A stretch of DNA of 48,602 nucleotides, taken from contig JAUYJL010000034.1 of assembly GCA_030688025.1 (NCBI GenBank), positions 1 to 48,602 on the forward strand. The letters run 5' to 3'. Both the position numbers and the translations under genes were made by a program. The stretch's first letter is position 1. Every line of letters begins with the position of its first letter. The notes below the pieces were generated by a model. It worked only from the letters and a program-made list of their open reading frames with translations. It was not told the DNA's origin and did not search any database. Origin of the DNA: Candidatus Peregrinibacteria bacterium (lineage in GTDB: Bacteria > Patescibacteriota > Gracilibacteria > UBA1369 > LOWO2-01-FULL-3). This document shows positions 21,834-30,150 of this stretch, in pieces.

Positions 21834-23099
21834 ATGAATTATGATGTCGTGATTGTAGGAGCTAGTTTTTCTGGGTTGACGCTTGCGCATCATTTGCCAA
21901 AAAATTTGAAGGTTTTGGTTTTGGATATGAAGAAAAATCTGGATGCATATATTGAGTCTACAGGTTTAATTACTCAGGCTACATATGATTTATTGGCTGA
22001 ATTTGTGAATGTTGGGGCGTATATTCCGAATAAAATTGTGGCTATTGGTGTCATAGGGACTGATTTTAATCGTAATTTTTTCTCGTATTCTGATGCTCCT
22101 TGGATTTATTCAACGGATACTCCTCAATTGGTAAAGCATATGTCTGATACTTTGCCAGAAAATGTGACCTTGAGCGTCAATTCGAAATTTACGGATTATA
22201 AAATTGATAAAAATAATGATTATTCTTTGGAGGTGTTTTTTTCTAAAAATGGACAGGAGCAGATTGTTAGATCTAGGTTTATTGTTGGAGCTGATGGGGC
22301 GAAATCCTCAGTGGCTAAGAGCAATAAATCATTATCCCAAAATAAAAAGTTTTTGATTGGTTTGGAAAAAGTTTTTTATGGGAATATTTTGTTGGGGCCT
22401 AATCCGGATAAAACAGTTTATCATTATTGGTTCGGTGAATTTTCTTTGGGTTATGGAGGTTGGCTTTCTCCTACTGTAATCAAGGGCAAAAAGGCTTTTC
22501 GTTTGGGGCTTGCGAAATTAAGTGAAAATGCAAATGAATTTGGCGAAATTAAAGATTTTGTTGAAATGTTGAAAAATAAAAAGATGATAAGGATTGAAGA
22601 TTCAACTGAAGAAATTTTAACTTTTGCCAGCATGATTCCGATTGGCGGTCCGTTAAAAAATGTTTGTGACGATTATTCTTTACTTATAGGTGATGCGGCT
22701 GGATTGTGCGGTGCGTTTGCGGCTGACGGAATAAAGGGATCTGTTGTTTCAGGAAAAGTGGCGGCAAAGCTTATTACTGCGTATTTAAATGGGGAGAAAA
22801 ATGCATTGAAAAAATATCACGTAGAGATTCAGAAATATAATAAATTGATGACCTATTATAAAAAACAAATGTTATATAGATGGCTGTGGGATCGTATGAA
22901 AAGTAATAGGACTTTTGACACCATGTTCGATATTATTTCGAGGTCAAAAGAAGATTTTTTGAATCAATTTTGTGATAGCAAAGATAGGCACAAGAGTTTG
23001 TTGAGTATTGTTTTAAAAATATCTAATGTGCCGTTACTTTTGAAGTACAGTTGGTATTTGTTTTTGGATTTGTTTAAAATGTCTGAAAAGGGTATTTGA
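21834..23099 (+). CDS. FAD-dependent oxidoreductase, geranylgeranyl reductase-like
   Basis: This 421-aa flavoprotein has the dinucleotide fold YDVVIVGASFSGLTLAHHL and the second FAD motif IVGADGAKSSVAK, followed by DDYSLLIGDAAGLCGAFAAD. That order fits the geranylgeranyl reductase/halogenase-like group 1 flavoproteins. The reaction and substrate are unknown; saturation of isoprenoid chains is one option. The C-terminal 40 residues are hydrophobic and may touch the membrane. Its last residues, KGI, lie in the degenerate repeat copy D. It starts 41 nt after copy C. Confidence 0.78.
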   Translation: MNYDVVIVGASFSGLTLAHHLPKNLKVLVLDMKKNLDAYIESTGLITQATYDLLAEFVNVGAYIPNKIVAIGVIGTDFNRNFFSYSDAPWIYSTDTPQLVKHMSDTLPENVTLSVNSKFTDYKIDKNNDYSLEVFFSKNGQEQIVRSRFIVGADGAKSSVAKSNKSLSQNKKFLIGLEKVFYGNILLGPNPDKTVYHYWFGEFSLGYGGWLSPTVIKGKKAFRLGLAKLSENANEFGEIKDFVEMLKNKKMIRIEDSTEEILTFASMIPIGGPLKNVCDDYSLLIGDAAGLCGAFAADGIKGSVVSGKVAAKLITAYLNGEKNALKKYHVEIQKYNKLMTYYKKQMLYRWLWDRMKSNRTFDTMFDIISRSKEDFLNQFCDSKDRHKSLLSIVLKISNVPLLLKYSWYLFLDLFKMSEKGI

Positions 23100-23111
23100 C
23101 CTGAGTACTTA
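23090..23111 (+). repeat. 27-bp gene-end repeat, degenerate copy D
   Basis: GGGTATTTGACCTGAGTACTTA aligns with the consensus from its GGG through the GACC-GAGTA core, with several differences and a truncated 3' end. It spans the end of the flavoprotein gene and the start of the GNAT gene (ATG at 23111). The match is weak alone, but its position follows the same pattern. Confidence 0.45.
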
Positions 23112-23587
23112 TGAAAATACGTTTAGTTCAAGATAAGGATTGTGCGGGGATGGCTCGATTACAGCGTGCTACTATTCGTCATGTAAATTCTAAAGATTAT
23201 TCTGAGGATCTTATTAAGGTTTGGGCTGGACGAACTAATGCTAAAAGATTTAGAGATAGTGCGTATAAATGTAAGAGATGGATTGCTGTAGAAAAAGATA
23301 GAATTATTGGATTTGTGGAGCATGGTGATGATGATGAATTGTGGGGTTTGTATGTGCATAAAAATTATGTTGGTAAGGGAATTGGAAGTCGTTTGCTTAA
23401 CATCGCTGAAAAATCTCTTAAATCTCAAGGAGTTAAAATTATCAAGATTAAATCGACCATTACGGCAAGAAAATTTTACGAAAAACATGGATACAAAGTA
23501 GTCAGAAAAACTTTACATCCAGTTGAAAATAAGAAACTTAGAATTTTTATAATGGCAAAGTTTACAAAGGGGATTGGACCCGAGTAG
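23111..23587 (+). CDS. GNAT-family N-acetyltransferase
   Basis: The 158-aa protein shows the GNAT core: an N-terminal KIRLVQDKDCAGMARLQR region, IIGFVEHGDDDELWGLYVHK, and the acetyl-CoA loop YVGKGIGSRLLNIAEKSL with the V-x-x-x-x-x-G-x-G/A pattern. The later KIKSTITARKFYEKHGYKVV is family-typical. Substrate unknown. It is immediately preceded by repeat copy D, and its own C-terminal KGIGPE is encoded by copy E, whose TAG is the stop. The family call is firm; the exact C-terminus is influenced by the repeat. Confidence 0.85.
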   Translation: MKIRLVQDKDCAGMARLQRATIRHVNSKDYSEDLIKVWAGRTNAKRFRDSAYKCKRWIAVEKDRIIGFVEHGDDDELWGLYVHKNYVGKGIGSRLLNIAEKSLKSQGVKIIKIKSTITARKFYEKHGYKVVRKTLHPVENKKLRIFIMAKFTKGIGPE

Positions 23588-23595
23588 TCAGCTAA
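23569..23595 (+). repeat. 27-bp gene-end repeat, copy E
   Basis: It matches the consensus at 25 of 27 positions. It provides the GNAT stop codon (TAG 23585-23587). The two changes in the 5' half still allow pairing with TAGTC through G-T pairs, which hints at conserved structure. Confidence 0.75.
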
Positions 23596-23658
23596 TGCCT
23601 TGGTAAGAATTTCTTTAAAGGAGTATATTAGGTATGTTAATTTGTTAATTTTATATAT

Positions 23659-23904
23659 ATGAATAAATTTGCAGGATTTCCTGGAGGAGAAGCGGCTGGA
23701 TTTTTCCGTTTCTTTTTTCCGATGATGATTCTTTTAGTTGTATGGAGTTTATTGTGGAAGGGATTGGCTCTTTGGCATGCTGGAAGAAAAGGACAACCAT
23801 GGTGGTTTGTGATTTTGTTGGTAGTAAACACTATGGGTATTCTTGAAATTATTTATCTTTTTGCTGTGCTTAAGATGAAGTTTTCAAAATTGTTTAAAAA
23901 ATAA
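23659..23904 (+). CDS. Small two-pass membrane protein, DUF5652-like
   Basis: The 81-aa protein has two hydrophobic helices separated by LALWHAGRKGQPWW, followed by ILLVVNTMGILEIIYLF. This W-x-G-x-A-L-W-H-A-G-R-x-x-Q-P-W-W pattern is what I remember as DUF5652, common in CPR bacteria and thought to be membrane-embedded. Function unknown. It starts 63 nt after repeat copy E, and no repeat copy follows it. Confidence 0.65.
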   Translation: MNKFAGFPGGEAAGFFRFFFPMMILLVVWSLLWKGLALWHAGRKGQPWWFVILLVVNTMGILEIIYLFAVLKMKFSKLFKK

Positions 23905-23931
23905 TTTGTTAATTCTTTTACCTATTTTCGT

Positions 23932-24732
23932 ATGAAAAAAATAAATGAAATGTTAGCTCTTTCGTCTAAAACTGCTGTTGTTACTGGTGGATCTAGAGGA
24001 ATTGGTTTTGGGATTGCTTCAAGGCTCGCTGAGGCTGGAGCAAATGTCGTGATTGCATCGATTAATGAAGAAGAAGTGTCGAAAGCTGTGAAGACTCTTT
24101 CTGATAATGGTTGGAGTGCAAAAGGATTGGTCGCAGATGTTTCAAAGGAAGAAGATGTTTTGAATATGCGAAAATTTGCTATCGATAATTTTGGTGGTGT
24201 TGATATTTTGGTTAATAATGCGGGAATTTTTCCTTCTATGCCGATTGCCAATATGACGATTGAGGATTTTAAAAAAGTTATTTCTGTAAATTTGGAAGGT
24301 GTTTTTCTTTGTACAAAATATTTCAGTGAAGAAATGATCAAGAAGGGGAATGGAGGAAAAATTATTAATGTGACTTCTATTGATGCGATTCATCCATCGT
24401 CTATCGGATTAGCTCATTATGATGCGTCAAAACATGGTGTTTGGGGGTTCACAAAAAATAGTGCACTAGAATTAGCTCCTCATAAAATTTGGGTTAATGC
24501 CGTCGCTCCCGGTGGAATCGCGACTCCCGGAGTTGCAGAAATGCAGGGAGGTGGTGCTGATAAGACTATTGATATGTCGAAATTCTTGGAAGCATTTTTG
24601 AATAAAATTCCAATGCACAGAATGGGAGAACCCGATGATATTGCTAAGGTTGCACTTTTTCTAGCCTCAGATATGTCTTCTTATATGACTGGTTCACAAA
24701 TCGTTGTTGATGGAGGATTTTTGTTGAGTTGA
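23932..24732 (+). CDS. Short-chain dehydrogenase/reductase (SDR)
   Basis: The 266-aa classical SDR has the cofactor motif TGGSRGIGFGIASRLAEAG, VNNAGIF, and the catalytic YDASKHGVWGF (Y-x3-K) with the serine in VTSIDAIH. The C-terminal QIVVDGGFLLS is typical of FabG-like SDRs. It oxidises or reduces an alcohol/ketone with NAD(P)H; the substrate is not evident. It is 27 nt from the DUF5652-like gene. The terminator at 24755 separates it from the convergent tubulin-like gene. Confidence 0.9.
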   Translation: MKKINEMLALSSKTAVVTGGSRGIGFGIASRLAEAGANVVIASINEEEVSKAVKTLSDNGWSAKGLVADVSKEEDVLNMRKFAIDNFGGVDILVNNAGIFPSMPIANMTIEDFKKVISVNLEGVFLCTKYFSEEMIKKGNGGKIINVTSIDAIHPSSIGLAHYDASKHGVWGFTKNSALELAPHKIWVNAVAPGGIATPGVAEMQGGGADKTIDMSKFLEAFLNKIPMHRMGEPDDIAKVALFLASDMSSYMTGSQIVVDGGFLLS

Positions 24733-24754
24733 GGATAAAGTGTATAGCCAAAAG

Positions 24755-24786
24755 AAAACGGCTCTGCTTTTGGCAGAACCGTTTTT
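24755..24786. terminator. Bidirectional terminator between SDR and the tubulin-like gene
   Basis: AAAACGGCTCTGC (24755-24767) pairs with GCAGAACCGTTTT (24773-24785) with one mismatch, then TTTT. It lies 23 nt after the SDR stop and 19 nt before the end of the minus-strand gene, so it can serve both. Confidence 0.8.
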
Positions 24787-24804
24787 AATGTATTTGTGTT
24801 TACT

Positions 24805-27474
24805 TTATGCTTGTTGTTGTCCTCCTGCTTTTACGTGTTTTCTGTATTTTTCACATCCAGGACAACAAGTGGCTTGACCTCTTTTGATTGAAAATTCGTC
24901 TCTGTAGTATTTTACTCCACATTCTGTTGTAGGACATGTTGTTATTTCACCTTTTTCTCCATTATTTTCGAATTCTCTTCTTGCGATAGCTTCGAATATT
25001 GGATTTAACATATCTGCCTGCATGTCTTTCCAAGGGAATGAATCTTCTCTTGCTGCTTCCTCGCCGGATCCACCATTTGCTCCCATTCTTTCAGCCATTT
25101 CTCTTGTTGGAACTACTTCCAACATCGCTTGGAAACATGCTCTCGCATATGCATCGTTAACAATTAAATTCCATCTGTTTACCTGTTTAATAGCTGAGAA
25201 TGATCCGTGTGCATCAACTGCGACTACATTATCTCTCCATTTAGGTAGATAAGCGCCGGTAGCTAAGGCGGCTTGCCTGCTTGCTTCCGGAGTGTCATGT
25301 CTACGGAGAGGAATAGTTACTGCCATGGTTGTTTCTTCCATTAATTCTCGAGAGGCTCTAGCATCTACAGGAACTGTTAGAGGTTCTGAATTTCTGTCCA
25401 TTACCGATAAAATTCTTTGGTTTGCGGCGGCTCTTAAAATATCTACATCGCCTGTAGGCGTCATTAATCCTTCGGCTGGGACGCTTACGTCAAGGGCTGT
25501 AGTTAGGTCTTTTCCGACTATTGCTCCTTCCATCCTTGTGAACTCTTCTTCTGCCGTTTGTTTCTCTCTGAGAATGTTGCTTTCGATTCCTGTTAGATGA
25601 GTTCTCAATGTTCCAAGTATTTGATCATCAAATACATTTTCTTGTAGTATTAACTGTTTTTTCTTCATTTCCGCGTATTGTGTAAGCAATGTTGCAAGTT
25701 TTACTAATTCTCCTTGCATCGCATCCATGCTTCTTTTTCTTTTACCTTTTCCTAAAAGTCCACCGAGTTTAAGCTCTGAAATTTCCATTTTTGAAATCTC
25801 AGTTGTAAGTGCTTCGATAGCCTTGCTTCTTGCTTCAAGAGCTTCTGGAGAACAATCTTCTCTTTCTGTTTGTGCTATAGTTTTTAACTCATCAATTCTT
25901 CTAAGCAATGTTTGGACGTATTCCAATGCTGTTGCAAGTCCGGCTCGTGATTTTACTTCTTCGACTTTGGAACTTATGTCATTAACAATTCCTCTTCTGG
26001 ATTGCATCAATTCTTTGCGAACATTTTCTTTTAGAGTTACGGCGACTGAATCTCTTAGGAATTCAGAAACTGTACCTTTTATTGTTCCCGGTATTTCGCC
26101 ATAGTCTTCAGTGTCTCCGAAATCTTCAATTCCTTTCGTTGGAGCACTTACTCCTGCTAAAATATCTTGGATTTTTCTTCGAGGAAGTGTTGCTTCTGTT
26201 TCAGCGGCGACGATGTCCATTTTTGGAGCGAAAAGACCTGAGTCTTCACCAAAACGTTTTGCTTCATTTTGAGCATTTACAACTCTTGCACTTGGGTTTG
26301 TTGTTAATGTACTTGCTCCTGCTGAGATAAAAATGCTTAATGGAGCGTTCGGAGTGTTTGGGCCTTTTGCTTGATTTCTGCTAGGGCGTGCGTTGTTTCT
26401 TAGGTTCTGTAAATCATTACCTGTTTTGATTCTTGCGGCTAAAATTGCGGCGGCTGTTGCCATAGGTTCATAATGTCCACCGACATCTCTATGAGGGTTA
26501 GATCCTCCAAGGATCATTGTGTATTCAGGGCAACACTCTGCTTCGTGTCTGTGTTCTGGAGTTATTTGCATTCCTCTCCTTGCGAAAGCGGCGTTGGCCA
26601 AGGCCAATCCTGCGGCTGTATTTCTTCTTCTTTTTTGTGTAAGTCTTGAACCTTTAAGATTTCCATCCAAAGATTTTTCTCCAGATTGTGAAGTCATAGC
26701 GATTCTTTCGCCTATGATTTGTACTGAATTATTTGTTTCTTGAGGGAACATTTCTCTGGCTAGTCTCATCGCGTCTGCTTCTATAAGCAATGCTGACGGA
26801 CCTGTACCTCCATGAAGTCCTCCTACTGAAGTAACGATAATTTCTCCAACGAATGGTCTGTGCTGGCCCTGTGGTCCCGGTTCTCTGAATTCCCTTAAAA
26901 TGCTTCTTACTTCTATCAATGGATCTGTACCTTCAATATTGCTTTCTCTTACTCCGGCGTATTGATACATTCCAAGTCTTGGGTCTGATTCTGCACCTGC
27001 GTTGTTTGGATTTTCAATCAATACTTGTCCTGTGGCATGGTCCTTTACTCCTGAACTTATTAAAGTGCTGTTCAAATTACTTCTAAACATGTTTACAACC
27101 CTTACTCCCATGTCTGTCAGTTCAGATAATTGAGCGGTTTTGTTTCTTGAGTCAGCCTTGTCTACATCTCCTTTGTTTGTGTCTATGAATATTGCATGCG
27201 GAATAACAGCAAGACCTTTTTGGAATTCATTTCCAAATCTATGGCCGGAAGCTTTTAATTCTACTGCGAGCCTTGTTAAGGCTTCAAGTCCAGTACCTCC
27301 GACAAATATCAATATCTGTCGTGGAACGGGTCTTTCATCGATTTCAATGCCTGCATCTATGTTGTCTGCATGGCTTAAGTCAACGTGTCCGTTTGTTGGT
27401 GGATTTCTTCTTGGATCCTGTGCTGGATCTTGTGTTGGATCTGCTCCTGGATCTCGTCTTGGTGATGTAGTCAT
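24805..27474 (-). CDS. Divergent tubulin/FtsZ-like protein with C-terminal cysteine cluster
   Basis: This 889-aa protein has QILIFVGGTGLEALTRLAVE (glycine motif at 59-62) and, at 215-229, the tubulin/FtsZ-like T4 region TSVGGLHGGTGPSAL. That is the double-G pattern of nucleotide-binding loops in bacterial tubulin-like proteins. A 50-residue N-terminal leader is Asp/Pro/Arg-rich. Around 490-680 is a long charged helical region, probably coiled coil. The C-terminus has C847, C852, C870, C871 and C874, a possible zinc ribbon. I read the protein as an assembly-forming GTPase with an attachment module. It is much longer than FtsZ, so polymerisation is inference. It is followed by a divergent promoter pair and the vWA gene upstream. 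Confidence 0.65.
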   Translation of the reverse strand: MTTSPRRDPGADPTQDPAQDPRRNPPTNGHVDLSHADNIDAGIEIDERPVPRQILIFVGGTGLEALTRLAVELKASGHRFGNEFQKGLAVIPHAIFIDTNKGDVDKADSRNKTAQLSELTDMGVRVVNMFRSNLNSTLISSGVKDHATGQVLIENPNNAGAESDPRLGMYQYAGVRESNIEGTDPLIEVRSILREFREPGPQGQHRPFVGEIIVTSVGGLHGGTGPSALLIEADAMRLAREMFPQETNNSVQIIGERIAMTSQSGEKSLDGNLKGSRLTQKRRRNTAAGLALANAAFARRGMQITPEHRHEAECCPEYTMILGGSNPHRDVGGHYEPMATAAAILAARIKTGNDLQNLRNNARPSRNQAKGPNTPNAPLSIFISAGASTLTTNPSARVVNAQNEAKRFGEDSGLFAPKMDIVAAETEATLPRRKIQDILAGVSAPTKGIEDFGDTEDYGEIPGTIKGTVSEFLRDSVAVTLKENVRKELMQSRRGIVNDISSKVEEVKSRAGLATALEYVQTLLRRIDELKTIAQTEREDCSPEALEARSKAIEALTTEISKMEISELKLGGLLGKGKRKRSMDAMQGELVKLATLLTQYAEMKKKQLILQENVFDDQILGTLRTHLTGIESNILREKQTAEEEFTRMEGAIVGKDLTTALDVSVPAEGLMTPTGDVDILRAAANQRILSVMDRNSEPLTVPVDARASRELMEETTMAVTIPLRRHDTPEASRQAALATGAYLPKWRDNVVAVDAHGSFSAIKQVNRWNLIVNDAYARACFQAMLEVVPTREMAERMGANGGSGEEAAREDSFPWKDMQADMLNPIFEAIARREFENNGEKGEITTCPTTECGVKYYRDEFSIKRGQATCCPGCEKYRKHVKAGGQQQA

Positions 27475-27495
27475 AGTGGTTATTTTTAAGGTGTT

Positions 27496-27523
27496 ATTAT
27501 ATCTTATATTTTAATTTTGTCAA
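27496..27523 (-). promoter_or_regulatory. Promoter of the tubulin-like gene
   Basis: On the minus strand TTGACA (27523-27518), a 16-nt spacer and TATAAT (27501-27496) precede the gene by about 22 nt. Both hexamers match the consensus exactly, so this should be a strong constitutive promoter. Confidence 0.7.
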
Positions 27524-27545
27524 GTGTTGTTTTCAAGGGGTAGAT

Positions 27546-28688
27546 TTAAGGTGTAAATTCGATATCTGTGCCAATCATTGTGGGCTTTGTAAGGACTTGT
27601 CCGTTGTGTTTTACTCCACCTCTTGTTGGTGTGAATTCATACGATTGTCCATTGACTCTTGCCTTGAATGGGCCTTGTCTTTTTGGCAGTTTGATTATTT
27701 TTGGGTATCCATTTCCGTCTTTATATCTAATTTGACCTTTTAGTTTTGGTTTATTTTCTTTGTATATAAGTGTTCCCATACCTGTCGCTGTAATTAACAT
27801 CAAGATTAGAAGAGTCATTCTTACTTTGAATTTGATGGACTCTATTCTTTCTTCTATTCCTTTGATTTTTCCATCATATTCTGCTAATTCTTGAGAGTGT
27901 TTCCTGTGAAGTTCTGCGACTTTTTTTGCATAATCTTCCATGGCTTTTTGGTGAGCTGTATTTGCTTTTCCGTCTGCTTCCGCTTGAGCTTTTTGACCAA
28001 GTAGGCCGGTGAATTCTTTTAAAATGCCTGCTAATTCGTCACCTGTTGAGGCAGTGGTTGTTGTGATTTCTTTATTGTCAGGATCGGTTAGGGAATCTTT
28101 TACTTTTTCTGCGTTTGGTAAGTAAGATTTTTTAGGTACGATAATCTTTAATGGACTGTGTACTTCCGGATTTGGGTTTTCTCCTTCCTCTATACCGTCT
28201 GTCCATAATGCAATAATTCCGTTTGTGGATCCTTTTGTTCTACTAAGAATGTCTTCTATGGAAACTGCGAGGTGAGTGTTTACGCCTCTTTGTTGAACTA
28301 CATCGATTTGATCAACTGCTTGTATTAAAGCCGCTTGGTCTTGTGGTAATTCGTGGCTTGTACAAGATGCATGTTCGTCTACCTGACATATGTTAACAGT
28401 ATCTCCCGCTTGCAAAATTCCTCCTTTTTGCAAAAAATCTTTTGTTGCTTGTCTTACTCCCGGTAATTCTTTTGCAATTGCACTTCTTGTATGATCGACT
28501 GCTATCGTTAAGACGATAGGTGCTCTTTTTGCGACCGTTTTTTTCGGTTTTGGTGGTTCTGCTATTGGTTGCACTGCTGCAGGTTCATCTATAAAGCTTT
28601 TTGCAACTGGCTCTGCCCCATAGTATGCCCCGAGTCCTAATGCTGTTGTGACAGCTAGGCCCGCTCCGATTTTATTTAAACTTTCCAT
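27546..28688 (-). CDS. Membrane-anchored vWA-domain protein
   Basis: The 380-aa protein has a likely N-terminal membrane segment (LAVTTALGLGAYYG), then a vWA domain: VDHTRSA at residues 64-70 gives the MIDAS D-x-T-x-S, and LWTDGIEE (161-168) supplies the later aspartate. A coiled coil (about 232-285) follows, then a second membrane segment (291-309) and a 70-residue beta-rich C-terminal domain beginning KGQIRYKDGNGY. The vWA probably faces outside or a partner protein. It lies upstream of the tubulin-like gene on the same strand. Each has its own promoter, so functional partnership is inferred from proximity. Confidence 0.65.
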   Translation of the reverse strand: MESLNKIGAGLAVTTALGLGAYYGAEPVAKSFIDEPAAVQPIAEPPKPKKTVAKRAPIVLTIAVDHTRSAIAKELPGVRQATKDFLQKGGILQAGDTVNICQVDEHASCTSHELPQDQAALIQAVDQIDVVQQRGVNTHLAVSIEDILSRTKGSTNGIIALWTDGIEEGENPNPEVHSPLKIIVPKKSYLPNAEKVKDSLTDPDNKEITTTTASTGDELAGILKEFTGLLGQKAQAEADGKANTAHQKAMEDYAKKVAELHRKHSQELAEYDGKIKGIEERIESIKFKVRMTLLILMLITATGMGTLIYKENKPKLKGQIRYKDGNGYPKIIKLPKRQGPFKARVNGQSYEFTPTRGGVKHNGQVLTKPTMIGTDIEFTP

Positions 28689-28712
28689 AGCTAATATTTA
28701 AAGAAGTATACA

Positions 28713-28741
28713 TTTATATAGTATATATCTATTCTTGTCAA
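28713..28741 (-). promoter_or_regulatory. Promoter of the vWA gene
   Basis: On the minus strand TTGACA (28741-28736), 17 nt and TATAAA (28718-28713) precede the ATG by about 25 nt. The -35 is identical to that of the tubulin-like gene, and both lie within an AT-rich run. Confidence 0.65.
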
Positions 28742-28832
28742 GTCTTTGTTTGATTTTTCTTAAAATGCTTTAGCACTGGATTGAAAGACTTTTTCGATGT
28801 AGAATGGGTTTAAATTAAAAATTAATAGATAG

Positions 28833-30110
28833 ATGAAAATCATTGTTATAATAATACTAACTCTGTTTAACGGGCTTTTTTCGTTATCCGAGATTGCAAT
28901 TTTGTCGGTGAAGAGGCATAGGCTGGAGCAAATGGCGTTGAAGGGAAATAAAAGGGCACAGATGGTTTTGGATTTATTGAAATATCCTGAAAGTTTTTTG
29001 TCTTCTGTTCAGGTTGGAATAACTTTGGTTGGAATAATCGCCGGTGCTTATGGTGGAGCGACTTTGACCCATGATCTTGTTCCTTATGTTGAAAAAATTG
29101 AGTTTTTTGCTCCGTATGCCTATGGCGTATCTTTTGCGATAATTGTCACATTGATAACATATTTTTCGATTGTTTTTGGGGAATTGATCCCAAAGACTAT
29201 TGCGTTGAATTATTCGGAACAAATTGCACTTTTGATGGCGCCGTTTGTAAAATCTTTTTCAAGTTTGAGTTATCCTTTCGTGAAAGTTCTTTCATTTTCG
29301 ACTACATTGATTCTAAAAGTTTTAAGTATTAGAAGTAAAAAATTGGATGATCTTACGGAGGAGGAACTCAAATATTTGCTTAAGACAGCCGGAAAACAAG
29401 GTATTTTGGAAAAAGACGAAACGCAGATGCATCAAAATATATTTTTCTTTTCGGATCAAAAAGCAAAAAATTTACAAACAAATGCGAGTGATATTGAATG
29501 GATTGATGTTCATGAAAAACTTGAAAGTATTGAGAAGAAAATCAAAGACAGTCCTTATTCCAAATTTCCGGTATGTGATGGAGATTTGGATAAAATAAAG
29601 GGAATAATTACTTCCGAGGATTTTTTTGAAAGAAGAAATCAGAAGAAGTTTTCTTTAAAAAGAATTTTAAGTGAGCCGATTTTTGTACCTGAAAATATGA
29701 ACGCTTTTGATATTTTAAAACTGTTTAAAAAACACAAACAATATATCGGGATTGTGATGGATGAATTTGGGGAAGTGGAGGGGATTATTACTCTTCACGA
29801 TTTGACGGAGGCTATTGTTGGAGAGCTTCCTGAGGTCCAAAATGAGATTGATCCGGATATTGTTGTGCGGGATGATTATTCATTTTTTGTGGATGGAGGA
29901 ATACAGATTTATCATCTAAATAAATCTCTTGGCGCTAAAGTTATTAGCGAGAGTTCTCGGGATTACATAACATTGGCGGGATTTATTTTGCATTATTTGA
30001 AAAGAGTTCCGAAAGAAGGGGAGAAGTTTGTTCACAATGGATTTGAGTTGGAGGTGATTGATTTGGACGGAAGAAGAATTGATAAAGTTTTGGTTAAAAA
30101 GATTTTATGA
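28833..30110 (+). CDS. CNNM/CorC-family membrane protein with CBS and CorC_HlyC domains
   Basis: The 425-aa protein begins with a DUF21/CNNM membrane domain (FNGLFSLSEIAILSVKRHRL, VGITLVGIIAGAYGG, FGELIPKTIALNYSE). A CBS pair follows (about 190-320), including SKFPVCDGDLDKIKGIITSE and YIGIVMDEFGEVEGIITLHD, then a C-terminal CorC_HlyC region (about 335-425, RDDYSFFVDGG and LEVIDLDGRRIDKV). The family is linked to magnesium/cobalt efflux or Na+-coupled transport, often labelled hemolysin. All expected parts are present. The next gene starts about 40 nt downstream. Confidence 0.92.
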   Translation: MKIIVIIILTLFNGLFSLSEIAILSVKRHRLEQMALKGNKRAQMVLDLLKYPESFLSSVQVGITLVGIIAGAYGGATLTHDLVPYVEKIEFFAPYAYGVSFAIIVTLITYFSIVFGELIPKTIALNYSEQIALLMAPFVKSFSSLSYPFVKVLSFSTTLILKVLSIRSKKLDDLTEEELKYLLKTAGKQGILEKDETQMHQNIFFFSDQKAKNLQTNASDIEWIDVHEKLESIEKKIKDSPYSKFPVCDGDLDKIKGIITSEDFFERRNQKKFSLKRILSEPIFVPENMNAFDILKLFKKHKQYIGIVMDEFGEVEGIITLHDLTEAIVGELPEVQNEIDPDIVVRDDYSFFVDGGIQIYHLNKSLGAKVISESSRDYITLAGFILHYLKRVPKEGEKFVHNGFELEVIDLDGRRIDKVLVKKIL

Positions 30111-30150
30111 ATGTATTATAATTGCGGTGGTAAAAAATAAAAATTTAGCA

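Noticed and set aside
20054-23595. CRISPR array from the regular 27-bp repeats
   Set aside because: Copies are 480-1320 bp apart, lie after genes rather than around short spacers, and no cas gene is present.
20926-24732. UGA reassigned to glycine (Gracilibacteria code)
   Set aside because: Several intact genes end at TGA (for example 23097-23099 and the SDR stop at 24730-24732) exactly where homologous proteins would end, so UGA acts as stop.
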